DNA of 64,000 nucleotides from TWA4 sp034086685 (lineage in GTDB: Bacteria; Bacillota; Clostridia; Lachnospirales; Lachnospiraceae). The DNA is taken from assembly GCA_034086685.1 (NCBI GenBank), contig JAXDZY010000133.1:19472-83471 (forward strand), written 5' to 3'. Below the pieces are notes generated by a model, which was not told the origin of the DNA, searched no databases, and saw only the letters and a program-made list of their open reading frames with translations. Position 1 is the first letter of the stretch; the number at the start of each line of letters is the position of its first letter. Made by a program: the position numbers and the translations under genes. Shown here one piece after another: positions 44,090 to 53,373 of this stretch.

Positions 44090-45880
44090 TTACGAAATCC
44101 GTCCGTTTTCCATCTCGTACACCACATCCGCCACATTCATGGTTGATTTTCTATGAGATACCAGAACCACCGTTTTCTTTTCCGCCGATTCTTTCAGTGA
44201 CTTTAATATGATGCCTTCGTTCAGGGAATCCAGATTGCTGGTGGGCTCGTCCATAAGGATCATGGGTGCATCATGGAGAAAAGCTCTCGCAATGCCGATC
44301 CGCTGTTTTTCACCGCCTGACAGGGTATCTCCCAGCTCGCCCACCTCCGTATCATATCCCTTTGGAAGCGTCATAATAAAATCATGAATCGATGCTTTTT
44401 CTGCTGCTTCCATGATTTCTTTTCTTTCCGCACCCGGTTTCGCAATAGCGATATTGTTGGCAATAGAATCGTGGAACAGATGGGTTTCCTGTGTTACATA
44501 GCTTTCCATATTCCGCATATGCTTTGTCGGGATCGTTTTCACATTTTCGTCATTTACCCATATATTTCCATCATTCACATCCCAGAACCGCATGAGAAGC
44601 TTCAGCAGGGTGGATTTTCCGGAACCGCTTGCTCCATGGATTCCTGTGATCCGGCCCGGTTCCAGCTTCAGGGAATAATCATCTAAAATGATTTCCTCTT
44701 CATAACGGAAGGTTACATGATCTGCCCGCGCACCTGCAAAATCTGCCCGCGTACCTGCAAGGGAACCTCTGCTTTCCATTCCCTCCGGCAGAGGAACCTC
44801 CTCCACCAGCGGCCTCTCCTCCAGCAGGGAAAGAACTCTTTCTCCCGAAGCCAGTGTCTGGTTCAGGTTGTTGGACAGGTTGGACAGCGCAACCACCGGT
44901 CCGAATGACCCCATCATGGCAGCGGTGCAGGTCAGGATCCCTTCAAATCCCATATCCCCTCTGCCGTACAGCCCGATAGTCAGCGCCAGCATGCCGAAAG
45001 ATGCCAGAAGGATCACCAGATTGGTAAAGGAACGCTGGGAACCTTCCATCCTGCTTAATTCTTCCTGCATCTGTGCCAGATCCTCAGAGCGTTGTGACAT
45101 CTGTTCTTTCCTTTTCTTTCCCTGACCGTACTGAATGGTCTCATCCAGCCCCCGGAGTGAATCCAGTACAAAGCTGTTCAATTCTCCGAAACCGGTACGG
45201 AATTCCATCCCTCTGCGGCTGCCGCGTCTGCCATTCCACATGGGAATTGCCGCACCCACGACCAGATAGGCTGCCAGAGCAAGAAGTCCGGCCAGCACAT
45301 GGTATCTTCCCATGAAGATCACCATGATCAATGACGTCAATACAGCTATGGCAATAGGGGAAATGGTATGTGCATAGAATACCTCCAGCAGCTCGATATC
45401 GGTTGTGATGATGGAAATCAGATTTCCTTTATCCCGTCCCTCCAGCTTCGCCGGACAGAGTCTGCGCAGCGCGGCAAATACTTTATGACGGATGATCGCC
45501 AGCAGTTTAAATGCAATGAAGTGATTGCAGTACTGTTCCGCATAATGCAGGATCCCGCGGAGTACGGCAATGACGATCATCACCGTAAGAATGGTATTTA
45601 CCGGAGCAGATACCAGCCACATATTTTTCACCGGGACGGTAATTCCTGCAGCACCTGCCAGCAGTCCGTGCACAATGGCCTGTACTGCCAGAATGGTCAG
45701 GAAAATGGCACACAGGTATCCTGCCGTTCCCAGAATAATGGCTGCCGCCATAATATGAAGCAAAGGCTTTACCAGACCGATCAGGCTTCCCATGATGGAA
45801 AGTGCGCTCCTGCGCTTCTGCACTGCTGCAGAATGTTCCGTGCCTGCCCCATGCTGCCCGTTTCTCTTCTCTTTGCCCAT
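44090..45880 (-). CDS. Half-size ABC transporter, CydC/YbtQ-like (permease-ATPase fusion)
   Basis: Second subunit of a heterodimeric type IV ABC transporter. The 596-aa protein has six membrane helices (about residues 30-310) and a nucleotide-binding domain with GASGSGKSTLLKLL (Walker A), LSGGEKQRIGIARAFL (signature), MILMDEPTSNLD (Walker B) and VSHRKST. Before the ATPase there is an odd short tandem GTRADFAGARADHV. The ATG overlaps the partner stop by 1 nt (TAATG). Relatives export reductants/haem (CydDC) or import siderophores (YbtPQ); which applies here is unknown. Confidence 0.88.
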   Translation of the reverse strand: MGKEKRNGQHGAGTEHSAAVQKRRSALSIMGSLIGLVKPLLHIMAAAIILGTAGYLCAIFLTILAVQAIVHGLLAGAAGITVPVKNMWLVSAPVNTILTVMIVIAVLRGILHYAEQYCNHFIAFKLLAIIRHKVFAALRRLCPAKLEGRDKGNLISIITTDIELLEVFYAHTISPIAIAVLTSLIMVIFMGRYHVLAGLLALAAYLVVGAAIPMWNGRRGSRRGMEFRTGFGELNSFVLDSLRGLDETIQYGQGKKRKEQMSQRSEDLAQMQEELSRMEGSQRSFTNLVILLASFGMLALTIGLYGRGDMGFEGILTCTAAMMGSFGPVVALSNLSNNLNQTLASGERVLSLLEERPLVEEVPLPEGMESRGSLAGTRADFAGARADHVTFRYEEEIILDDYSLKLEPGRITGIHGASGSGKSTLLKLLMRFWDVNDGNIWVNDENVKTIPTKHMRNMESYVTQETHLFHDSIANNIAIAKPGAERKEIMEAAEKASIHDFIMTLPKGYDTEVGELGDTLSGGEKQRIGIARAFLHDAPMILMDEPTSNLDSLNEGIILKSLKESAEKKTVVLVSHRKSTMNVADVVYEMENGRIS

Positions 45881-47616
45881 TAAGCAATTCCCTCCTTCCC
45901 GTAATTCTCCAGCGCCATCTGGCTGTCATAGAGACGGCTGTATGCGCCGCCCGCTTTCATCAGTTCTTCATGGGTTCCGCTTTCCCTGATCTCACCGTCT
46001 TTCAGGAAATAGATCCTGTCAGATTTTACCACATTGGCCAGACGGTGGGAAATCAGAAGCACCGTTTTGGTCCGGGCAATTTCATGGATCACATCCATGA
46101 TCATTTCTTCACTTTCCACATCTATATTGGAAGTTGCCTCATCGAAAATATAAACAGGGGCATTTTGCAGGAGCGCTCTGGCAATTACCAGCCGCTGACA
46201 CTGCCCGCCGGACAGATTCCCCGCTTTTTCCAGCAGCTTTGTCTGCAGACCCTCCTGTGTTTTTAAAAATCCCAGCAGATTGACCTTTTCAAGAACCGCA
46301 TTCATCTCCTCTTTTGAAGCATCCGGCTTTGCCATCCTCAGATTTTCTTCCACAGTCCCTTTAAACAGGTAACTGTTATGCCGGACCAGTACCACATGCT
46401 TCATCAGATCCGTTTCCTTCACCTCGGAAAGCAGAATTCCGCCGATGGTGATCTTTCCGGAAAATCCATGGTTTCGGGCGGAAAGGAGTCCGGCAATCGT
46501 ACTCTTGCCGCAGCCTGATTCCCCCACCAGAGACACAAAGCTTCCGGCAGGCAGATCCAGACTGACGCTTTTCAGGATCTCCCTGTCGGTTTCATAGGAA
46601 AAATGTACATCCTCCAGAGAAAAATCCAGCGGCCCGTCAGGCAGAAGCTGCGTCCCCTCTTCCGGTCCCTTAAGATCCAGAATCCGGAAAATCTTATCGC
46701 TGGCCGCCATACCGTTCATGGCAATATGGAAAAAGGATCCCAGCAATCTCAAAGGCAGAAAGAACTCACTGGCCAGCAGCACGATGCACAGTGTGCCTGA
46801 TATGGTAATATTTCCTTTCAGAAATTCGGATACTGCCGCTGCCATGCCCACAGCTGCCCCGCCATATGCCACTATATCCATAACACTGGTGGAATTGAGC
46901 TGCATGGTCAGTACTTTCATGGTGATTTTCCGGAAATTCTGAGCCTCCGCATCCATTTCGTCCGCTTTCTGCTGATCCGCCTGATAGATTTTCAAAGTCG
47001 TCAGGCCCTGCAGATTTTCCAGAAAGGAATCCCCCAGCTTCGTATAGCTGCTCCAGTACCTGCTCAGCAGTTTTTTAGCGATTTTCTGCACTGCCACAAT
47101 GGAAATCGGAATCAGCGGCACACAGACCAGAAGAATCACACTGGCTTTCATGCTCACTCTGCAGAGGATCACAAAAAGGGTAACCGGTGCGATCAGGCTG
47201 TAAAACAGCTGCGGAAGATATTTGCCAAAATAGGTTTCCAGCTGCTCCACACCCTCTGTGGAAACCTGAACCACTTCCGAAGAAGAAACCTGATCTCTGT
47301 AGGATGCCCCCAGTTTCAGCATCTTTTCGTAAATCTTTTCGCGCAGGATCCGCTTTACATCCACGCAGGCCAGATAAGAAGCTCTCGCTCCCATCCTGTC
47401 ACAAAAAAACCGGAGTACCACTGCCAAAGCTAAAAGCAGCACCGTCCTCTCCGCCAGCTGTACCGTAACAGTACGATACGCAGTCTTTTCCAGCAGCTCT
47501 GCAATGGAAAAGACCGCCAGTACCTGTGACAGAAGAGCCGCCCACTGCCACAGAATCGTATATACAATATATTTTTTTGCGTGGGACAGCAGCCCCACCA
47601 GTCTTGTTTTGATCAT
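45880..47616 (-). CDS. Half-size ABC transporter, CydD/YbtP-like (permease-ATPase fusion)
   Basis: First subunit of the heterodimer. The 578-aa protein begins MIKTRLVGLLSHAKKYIVY, with six helices and a nucleotide-binding domain: LVGESGCGKSTIAGLL, LSGGQCQRLVIARALL, VYIFDEATSNIDVE and LISHRLANV. A Glu-to-Ala change is not seen; the catalytic DE pair is present. The start at 47616 is chosen because the upstream codons overlap the DUF454 gene. It begins 13 bp after that gene, in one operon. Confidence 0.88.
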   Translation of the reverse strand: MIKTRLVGLLSHAKKYIVYTILWQWAALLSQVLAVFSIAELLEKTAYRTVTVQLAERTVLLLALAVVLRFFCDRMGARASYLACVDVKRILREKIYEKMLKLGASYRDQVSSSEVVQVSTEGVEQLETYFGKYLPQLFYSLIAPVTLFVILCRVSMKASVILLVCVPLIPISIVAVQKIAKKLLSRYWSSYTKLGDSFLENLQGLTTLKIYQADQQKADEMDAEAQNFRKITMKVLTMQLNSTSVMDIVAYGGAAVGMAAAVSEFLKGNITISGTLCIVLLASEFFLPLRLLGSFFHIAMNGMAASDKIFRILDLKGPEEGTQLLPDGPLDFSLEDVHFSYETDREILKSVSLDLPAGSFVSLVGESGCGKSTIAGLLSARNHGFSGKITIGGILLSEVKETDLMKHVVLVRHNSYLFKGTVEENLRMAKPDASKEEMNAVLEKVNLLGFLKTQEGLQTKLLEKAGNLSGGQCQRLVIARALLQNAPVYIFDEATSNIDVESEEMIMDVIHEIARTKTVLLISHRLANVVKSDRIYFLKDGEIRESGTHEELMKAGGAYSRLYDSQMALENYGKEGIA

Positions 47617-47629
47617 GATCCGTATCCCC

Positions 47630-48034
47630 TTACTCGGCACCTTCCGGCAGTATCTCATCTGCTTTCAGCGTTTTCACTCTCAGGAAAAAATATAAAACAT
47701 GGAATACCCATACAACAGCAATACAGATTTGTCCAACCGGTACATTTTTCATGCAGATAAAACCGATAGCCATGACAGCTGTTGCCATTCCCATGATTTT
47801 CAGCTTCGTTGCGTATGTCATCGCTCTTTGCCGAACAAAACTGTCCAGATGCTTTTTATATAAACCGGTTCCGGTGAACCAGTCGTGCAGCTTCTGTGAA
47901 CTTCTGGCAAAGCAGAACACCGTTGCCATATAAAAGGGAACCGTCGGCAGAATCGGAAGTACAATTCCCACCGTTCCCAGTCCCAGGCAAAGAAAACCTG
48001 ACATGATCCAGATTACCCGTAATGTATTTTTCAT
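47630..48034 (-). CDS. DUF454 (YbaN-like) inner-membrane protein
   Basis: A 134-aa membrane protein with four hydrophobic segments. It carries the DUF454 signature GLGTVGIVLPILPTVPFYM and FARSSQKLHDWFTGTGLY. Function of the family is unknown. The start at ATG 48034 is 6 nt after GAGGG; an earlier ATG touches that SD. First gene of an operon with the two half-ABC transporters, behind two candidate metal-regulator boxes, so a role in metal or haem traffic is my inference. Confidence 0.85.
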   Translation of the reverse strand: MKNTLRVIWIMSGFLCLGLGTVGIVLPILPTVPFYMATVFCFARSSQKLHDWFTGTGLYKKHLDSFVRQRAMTYATKLKIMGMATAVMAIGFICMKNVPVGQICIAVVWVFHVLYFFLRVKTLKADEILPEGAE

Positions 48035-48143
48035 CTTCATCCCTCTTTTCCGGTGTCGTGCACCATAATGATCAGACACCATAATAATTATGATTCAAGG
48101 GGCGGATCCTTTGCCCCGGCATCATTGTTGTTATCGTATGATT

Positions 48144-48164
48144 TTTATAGTTAGTTTAATCTAA
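48144..48164 (-). promoter_or_regulatory. Box 1: TTAGTT-type palindrome next to a -10 element
   Basis: TTAGTTTAATCTAA (48151-48164) is an imperfect palindrome; directly downstream on the minus strand lies TATAAA (48149-48144). The shape resembles DtxR/MntR-family operators. Confidence 0.5.
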
Positions 48165-48176
48165 CCTCTATTCCTG

Positions 48177-48210
48177 AAAAAACTGACAAACCATTATTGA
48201 TCTGTCAGTT
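48177..48210 (-). terminator. Terminator-like hairpin between the two boxes
   Basis: On the minus strand AACTGACA and TGTCAGTT pair over 8 bp with a 14-nt loop, followed by a T tract. It may end the P-type ATPase transcript, or cut short transcripts from the promoter at 48227-48256. Confidence 0.6.
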
Positions 48211-48222
48211 AGTTTCAACTAA
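48209..48222 (-). promoter_or_regulatory. Box 2: TTAGTT-N2-AACTAA palindrome
   Basis: TTAGTTTCAACTAA has perfect 6-bp arms with a 2-bp centre. It lies at the expected transcription start of the strong promoter just upstream, so a bound repressor would block it. It shares its TTAGTTT half with box 1, 58 bp away. Confidence 0.55.
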
Positions 48223-48226
48223 ATAG

Positions 48227-48256
48227 TTTATATCACACGGTACCGGACACTGTCAA
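48227..48256 (-). promoter_or_regulatory. Strong promoter upstream of the DUF454-ABC operon
   Basis: On the minus strand a perfect TTGACA (48256-48251), 18 bp, TATAAA (48232-48227), with TG one base before the -10 (TGATATAAA). Confidence 0.7.
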
Positions 48257-48369
48257 CCGGATTTTGCCGGAAAATGTGGTTTTCTGCCATTATTGAGATT
48301 TTTTATCATTTACAGATCTTCCTGCAATTACACGACCGGTGATTCCCTCTCTGAACAGCTGCCAGGACT

Positions 48370-50250
48370 TTAAATAAATTTCCGGTCATACAAAAGCGCT
48401 GCAATGAGCACCACCAGACAGGAGCCTGCGTTGTGGACCAGTGCACCTGTTGTGGGCGTCAGAAGTCCCAGAACAGAGCAGGTAACCGCCGCAAAATTGA
48501 TGCACATGGACAGGGTAATACTGAATCTGATCGTTTTTACCGTCTCACAGGACAGGCGTTTCAGATAGGTAATGCGGGAAAGATCCTCACTCATCAGTGC
48601 AATATCGGCAGCTTCCACTGCAATATCACTTCCCATGGTGCCCATGGCCACTCCCACACCGGCTGTTTTCAGCGCCGGAGCATCGTTGACACCGTCACCG
48701 ATCATACATACCATCCTGCCTTCCGCCTGCATTTTTTCGATACAGGCTACCTTTTCTTCCGGCAGCAGCCGGGCATGCACCTCTTTGATGCCCACACGGT
48801 CCGCAAACCAGACTGCCGTCTGCCTGCTGTCTCCCGTAAGCAGCACTGCCTCCGTATGCAGAGAAGACAGACCGCGGATCATATCCGCCGCTTCTTCACG
48901 CAGCGTATCCGACATGGCAATAATTCCCAGACAATGTCCGCCGTCCTCCGTCAATTCTGATGTCAATATGGAAGCCTTGCCCTGCATCCGAAGCTGTTCC
49001 AGCTGTTTTTTCACATCCGCCTCCGGAACGACCCCATGCTCCGCCAGATATTTTTCACTGCCGCAGCACAGTTTTCGTCCTGAAACCTGTGCGCAGATTC
49101 CCTTTCCTGCATCCATATGAAATGCTTCCGGTTCCACAGGTTTCACAGATCGTTTTTCCGCGCAGGCTGTAATGGCTTTGCCCAGCGGATGCTCACTGCG
49201 GGATTCCGCGGAAGCAGTCAGCCTGAGAAGTTCCTTTTCATCTATTCCGCTGTCAGAAGGCAGGATATCGCTGACCTCCAGACAGCCTTTTGTCAGCGTA
49301 CCGGTTTTATCAAAAGCAATAGTATCCACCCTGCCCATTTTCTCCAGTGCTTCCCCTGATTTAATGATAACCCCATGTTTCGTGGCCTGCCCGATGGCCG
49401 CCATAATGGCCGTTGGCGTTGCCAGCACCAGCGCGCAGGGGCAGAAAACCACCAGCACCGTAACAGCGCGGACAATATTGCCGGTAACCAGACCGGCAGC
49501 CACGGCAATGAACAGCGCCACAGGCACCAGAATACTGGCAGCCTTATCCGCAATTCTGGCCATGGGAGCCTTCTTCTCCTCCGCCTCCTGTACCATGCGG
49601 ATCAGCTTCTGCAGAGAGCTGTCCTGCCCCACCTTCGTCGCCCGGATATCTACTGATCCGAAACGGTTGATGGTACCGCAGAACACCTCTTCTCCCACGC
49701 TTTTATCCACCGGCAGAGATTCCCCGGTCATAATAGACTGATCCACGGAGGTTTCCCCTTTGACGATCACGCCATCCGCAGGAACAGTTTCCCCCGGCAG
49801 AATACGCAGAAGATCCCCTGATCTGATCTCCTGTAAGGGAATCATTTTCTCCCGGCCATTGTCCAGCCTTCTTCCCTGCACCGGCGCCAGACTGATCAGT
49901 TTCTTCAGGCCCTTTCTGGCCCGTTCCGTGGTCATATCTTCCAGAATGGCGCCGATTGCCATGATAAAAACCACTTCCCCGGCTGCAAACAGATCACCGA
50001 TGGCAATAGCCGCAAACATGGCAATGGTAATCAGCAGTGCAGAGGAGATTTTGCTGATCCCCGGGTTATGGATAATGCGCCATACCGCCAGATACAGAAG
50101 CGGGATCCCGCTGATCACCACCGTAACCCATGCCGGATCCACCGGCAGCACCACCCCGGCCCGGGGCAGAACAAAACTAAGTACAAGAAAAATACCTCCC
50201 ACCGCCGTCATGGGAACACCTGCAAGAAAATCATTGATCTTTTTTAACAT
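48370..50250 (-). CDS. Heavy-metal P1B-type ATPase
   Basis: Metal-translocating pump. The 626-aa protein has no N-terminal metal-binding domain. It shows the TGES actuator loop (IMTGESLPVDKS), the membrane metal motif FCPCALVLATP, the phosphorylation site FDKTGTLTKG, SEHPLGKAI and GDGVNDAPALK. The last helix has VHNAGSCLVVLIAALL. CPC is found in Cu, Zn and Cd pumps, so the metal cannot be assigned. The ATG at 50250 has GAGGTG 6 nt upstream. Divergent from a TetR gene; upstream of the DUF454-ABC operon on the same strand. Confidence 0.9.
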   Translation of the reverse strand: MLKKINDFLAGVPMTAVGGIFLVLSFVLPRAGVVLPVDPAWVTVVISGIPLLYLAVWRIIHNPGISKISSALLITIAMFAAIAIGDLFAAGEVVFIMAIGAILEDMTTERARKGLKKLISLAPVQGRRLDNGREKMIPLQEIRSGDLLRILPGETVPADGVIVKGETSVDQSIMTGESLPVDKSVGEEVFCGTINRFGSVDIRATKVGQDSSLQKLIRMVQEAEEKKAPMARIADKAASILVPVALFIAVAAGLVTGNIVRAVTVLVVFCPCALVLATPTAIMAAIGQATKHGVIIKSGEALEKMGRVDTIAFDKTGTLTKGCLEVSDILPSDSGIDEKELLRLTASAESRSEHPLGKAITACAEKRSVKPVEPEAFHMDAGKGICAQVSGRKLCCGSEKYLAEHGVVPEADVKKQLEQLRMQGKASILTSELTEDGGHCLGIIAMSDTLREEAADMIRGLSSLHTEAVLLTGDSRQTAVWFADRVGIKEVHARLLPEEKVACIEKMQAEGRMVCMIGDGVNDAPALKTAGVGVAMGTMGSDIAVEAADIALMSEDLSRITYLKRLSCETVKTIRFSITLSMCINFAAVTCSVLGLLTPTTGALVHNAGSCLVVLIAALLYDRKFI

Positions 50251-50271
50251 ACGCTGCACCTCATTTCCACC

Positions 50272-50300
50272 TTGACACAATGTCTGCCTTAACGTACAAT
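50272..50300 (+). promoter_or_regulatory. Plus-strand promoter reading into family I element A
   Basis: Perfect TTGACA (50272-50277), 17 bp, TACAAT (50295-50300). Its transcript would start near 50307, include the whole repeat at 50339-50471, and reach the TetR gene 310 nt later. Confidence 0.65.
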
Positions 50301-50338
50301 ATATCTGTTATCAAACATTCTGTTCGGCATCTGGCAAT

Positions 50339-50471
50339 TGTTCAGAGCAACCTCGAAAACACGGTGTGTTTCCTCGGTATGGCGTATCCGCCAAATAGAT
50401 TTGTACGAAAAAGTGCTCATGAATGCAAGCATTCGTCGCACTTTTTGTGCGAATCTGCCTGGCTCTGAACA
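50339..50471 (+). repeat. Family I palindromic element, copy A
   Basis: A 133-bp element with ends TGTTCAGAGC and GCTCTGAACA. Inside are a long arm (AGATTTGTACGAAAAAGTGC region pairing with GCACTTTTTGTGCGAATCT), a GGCG/CGCC hairpin and a GTGTTT/AAACAC hairpin. It is about 92% identical, in opposite orientation, to copy B at 58842-58977. No reading frame of note. Confidence 0.85.
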
Positions 50472-50616
50472 GTTAATATATTTTATTGTACGGAATCTGC
50501 AGTAAAAAACAAGAATCAGATACAGGGAAATGTAAGTTACGGAACATTCGGGCATTTTTGTCCAAATGCAGAATATGGAAATGAAATTTCAAAATACAAT
50601 AACGGGAGGCTGACAC

Positions 50617-51192
50617 ATGGACAGACGACAGCAGAAAACAAGAAAAGCTATTTTTCAGTCATTCACCGCCCTGCTGGGTGAGAAAAGCTACAATAATATT
50701 ACCGTGCAGGAGATTATTAACAGAGCGGATATCGGGCGCAGCACCTTCTACGCCCATTTTGAAACAAAGGATGACCTGCTGAAAGAACTGTGCAGCGAAC
50801 TGTTCGGTCATATTGTAAACAGCGCCATGGACTGCACCCACACTCACGGACTTTACTCCGACGGCCGTGCACCGGAATCTGTTTTCTGCCACCTTCTGCA
50901 GCATCTTCAGGAAAATGACAGCAATATTCTGGGACTGCTGTCCTGTGAAAGCAGCGAAATCTTTCTCCGCTACTTCAAGGACAGCCTGAATGAACTGGTC
51001 CGGGTGCAGCTTCTGAATCAGCAGGATGAATCCGGCCGCCGCAGCCGCACCGATCTTCCCGATGAATTTCTCATCAATCATATCTCGGGCAGCTTTGTGG
51101 AAATGGTTCAGTGGTGGCTCAAGGGACATCGGAAGCAAACTCCTCAGGAGCTGGATGGGTACTTCCGGGCAGTTATTGAGCCCATCTTGTAA
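50617..51192 (+). CDS. TetR/AcrR family regulator
   Basis: One-component repressor. The 191-aa protein has the TetR helix-turn-helix ITVQEIINRADIGRSTFYAH (about residues 28-47) followed by FETKDDLLKELC; the C-terminal ligand domain matches nothing I recognise. The ATG at 50617 is 7 nt after GGGAGG. It is divergent from the P1B ATPase and convergent with the transpeptidase gene, overlapping its 3' end by 20 bp. A link to either the ATPase or the nearby MATE pump is possible but unproven. Confidence 0.85.
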   Translation: MDRRQQKTRKAIFQSFTALLGEKSYNNITVQEIINRADIGRSTFYAHFETKDDLLKELCSELFGHIVNSAMDCTHTHGLYSDGRAPESVFCHLLQHLQENDSNILGLLSCESSEIFLRYFKDSLNELVRVQLLNQQDESGRRSRTDLPDEFLINHISGSFVEMVQWWLKGHRKQTPQELDGYFRAVIEPIL

Positions 51193-53284
51193 ACCAGCCG
51201 GAAAGAACCTCGCTGTCCTTTCCTACCACATAACTGCTGCCGCCTTTTTCCTTCACATCTTCAATCATATTCACCAGAAGGATCGGATTTTCTTCCTCAG
51301 GATCAGCAGTCATGACGGCAAACCAGCCCAGTTCCCTGCCATCTTCCTCTTTGGTGGTTTTCAGTTCGGCAGTTCCTGTTTTTCCCGCCAGCATCACGTC
51401 TTCCCTTCTGGCAATACGGCTGCTGCCGTAACCGGTTCCATTGGGGTCATTTACCACTTTTTTCATGCCTTCCAGCACCGTACCGGCTGCTTCTGCTGAA
51501 AAAGCGCCTTCCACCAGATACTCTCCCGCCGGATCCTCTTTGTAAACAAGGTACGGTTTCAGCATATTTCCATCGTTGCAGAAAGCCGTATAAATCGAAG
51601 CCAGATGCAGCGGATTGACAAGAATCTGTCCCTGACCGTATCCGCTGTCTGCCAGCTGGATCTCACTGTCTATGTGGTCGGAATTGGAATATTGTGATGC
51701 GGTCATGGTAATATCAAAAGGAAGTTCCCCGCCGAAGCCCAGCTTCTTCAGGTAGTTCTCCAGCGTATCCGCACCGATATTCAACGCTGCTTTTGCAAAA
51801 TAAATATTATCGGAATAAATCAGGGCATTTTCCAGAGTCACCGGTTCGTATGCATGGAGCGTCGTGACAAAATAGGAGCCCCAGCTGCTGTCCTTCTGCC
51901 AGCTCAAACCTTCATTTCCATAATCCTTTTCCGGATCCAGCGTACCGCTGTCCAGCCCGATGGCACCGATCACAGGCTTAAAAGTGGAGCCCGGACACCA
52001 GATCTGGCGGAACCGGTTATACAGAGGCTGACTTTCATCCTCATTCAGCTGCGTCCATTTTTCATTTGACATGCCCAGAATAAAATCATTGTTATCATAG
52101 GAAGGGGTGCTGACCAGAGCCAGAACCTCCCCGGTACGGGAATTCATGGCGACAGAACAGCTTTCATCCTCTTTAAATTGCTCATACAGATCCTTCTGAA
52201 CCTCCGAGTCAATTGTCAGACGTACATTCTCCCCGTTCTGCACTTCCCTGTTTGCAATCTCCTTTTTCTCGTTTCCCTCTTCATCTACTATGTAGATCCG
52301 GCATCCGTTCTGCCCCTTCAGCTCCTTTTCAAAAAGGCTTTCCATGCCGCTTCTTCCGATCACGCTGCTGCTTGTATATCCTTCGCCTTCATGTTTTTCC
52401 AGATCCTCCGCCGTTACATTCTGCACATATCCAATCAGATGAGAAGCCGCTTCCCCCAGAGGATACTGCCTCACCTGTATATCGGAAATCTTTACGCCGG
52501 GGATTTCCAGCAGGCTGTCCTGCCGTTTCTTCTCCTGCCCGGCTGTCTCATCGGGATCATCCGATTCGAGATCGGCATCTGTTACCTTAACCAGCGTCTT
52601 AATGGGAACAAAGGAATCATCCTTTACCCATGTGGCTGATAATTTATTCTCAATCGATTCTTCCGAGATTTCCAGCAGTTCAGCAATTTCACTGACAGCT
52701 TTCTCTTTATCCTCCAGCCTGCCGGGAACGATTCCCACGGAAGACGCCGTTCCTTTTCCGGCAAGCATCTGACCGTTCCTGTCAAGAATCTGCCCCCGCT
52801 CCGCCTCTATGGTAGACACGCGGACTTTATCCGTTTCCTTCAGACCGGGGAAAATCAGTTCATCGCTCCACGCCAGCTCGTACCGCTCCTCCCCCTTTAT
52901 GAACCGGGCCTCATTATTCATCGTAACATTTCCCGCAGACGTATCAAATGCCATCTGATAGGAAACGATCATCTGCTCCTCATCGTATTCTGTAATCTCC
53001 AGTTCCACATTCTGTATATCAATGCCTTCATAAATCGCAGAATTGCGCTTCACAAAATCTTCCTCAGTAATATTGCCGGAACTTTCCCGGTTCAGCATGG
53101 CATACATATCTTCATATTCCTGTTTTTCAATATGCTCCATATATTCCGCCAGCAGCTCCTGCGGAGACTTCCAGCTTCTGCTTTTATCACAGCCGGTCAA
53201 AACCCCGGCAGCCAGAAGCATAACCGGTAATATCCGACAGAATATCTTTTTCATCCACTTCATCTCAAACTTTCTGTTTATCAC
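51173..53284 (-). CDS. PBP2a/PBP3-type penicillin-binding transpeptidase lipoprotein
   Basis: Class B penicillin-binding protein that cross-links peptidoglycan. The roughly 700-aa protein has a lipoprotein signal (IFCRILPVMLLAAGVLTGC), a MecA_N/NTF2-like domain (PQELLAEYMEHIEKQEYEDM), a dimerisation domain with RGQILDRNGQMLA, and the transpeptidase domain with GSTFKPVIG (SxxK), YSDNIYF (SxN) and AGKTGTAEL (KTG). The start is uncertain: GTG 53284 is 13 nt after GGAGG; ATGs at 53263 and 53254 are alternatives. The domain layout is shared with housekeeping PBPs, so it does not by itself mean beta-lactam resistance. Confidence 0.88.
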   Translation of the reverse strand: MINRKFEMKWMKKIFCRILPVMLLAAGVLTGCDKSRSWKSPQELLAEYMEHIEKQEYEDMYAMLNRESSGNITEEDFVKRNSAIYEGIDIQNVELEITEYDEEQMIVSYQMAFDTSAGNVTMNNEARFIKGEERYELAWSDELIFPGLKETDKVRVSTIEAERGQILDRNGQMLAGKGTASSVGIVPGRLEDKEKAVSEIAELLEISEESIENKLSATWVKDDSFVPIKTLVKVTDADLESDDPDETAGQEKKRQDSLLEIPGVKISDIQVRQYPLGEAASHLIGYVQNVTAEDLEKHEGEGYTSSSVIGRSGMESLFEKELKGQNGCRIYIVDEEGNEKKEIANREVQNGENVRLTIDSEVQKDLYEQFKEDESCSVAMNSRTGEVLALVSTPSYDNNDFILGMSNEKWTQLNEDESQPLYNRFRQIWCPGSTFKPVIGAIGLDSGTLDPEKDYGNEGLSWQKDSSWGSYFVTTLHAYEPVTLENALIYSDNIYFAKAALNIGADTLENYLKKLGFGGELPFDITMTASQYSNSDHIDSEIQLADSGYGQGQILVNPLHLASIYTAFCNDGNMLKPYLVYKEDPAGEYLVEGAFSAEAAGTVLEGMKKVVNDPNGTGYGSSRIARREDVMLAGKTGTAELKTTKEEDGRELGWFAVMTADPEEENPILLVNMIEDVKEKGGSSYVVGKDSEVLSGWFTRWAQ

Positions 53285-53340
53285 TTTTTTCGAGTTCCCT
53301 CCTTTGGATTCTGCAGCCAAAACCACATATATTTACCAAA

Positions 53341-53369
53341 ATTATACAACAACCCAAGGGGAAAATAAA
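53341..53369 (-). promoter_or_regulatory. Possible promoter of the transpeptidase gene
   Basis: On the minus strand a perfect TATAAT (53346-53341) with a weak TTTATT at -35 (53369-53364), 17 bp apart. The -35 lies 4 bp from the outer end of the family II element. Confidence 0.45.
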
Positions 53370-53373
53370 GAGG

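Noticed and set aside
50339..50471. tRNA-like or riboswitch-like RNA
   Set aside because: The cloverleaf-like plan has no T-loop or anticodon arm, and the inverted copy at 58.9 kb fits a mobile repeat better.
51173..53284. Beta-lactam resistance gene (mecA)
   Set aside because: The MecA_N plus transpeptidase layout is common in housekeeping class B PBPs of Clostridia; nothing here shows resistance or recent transfer.
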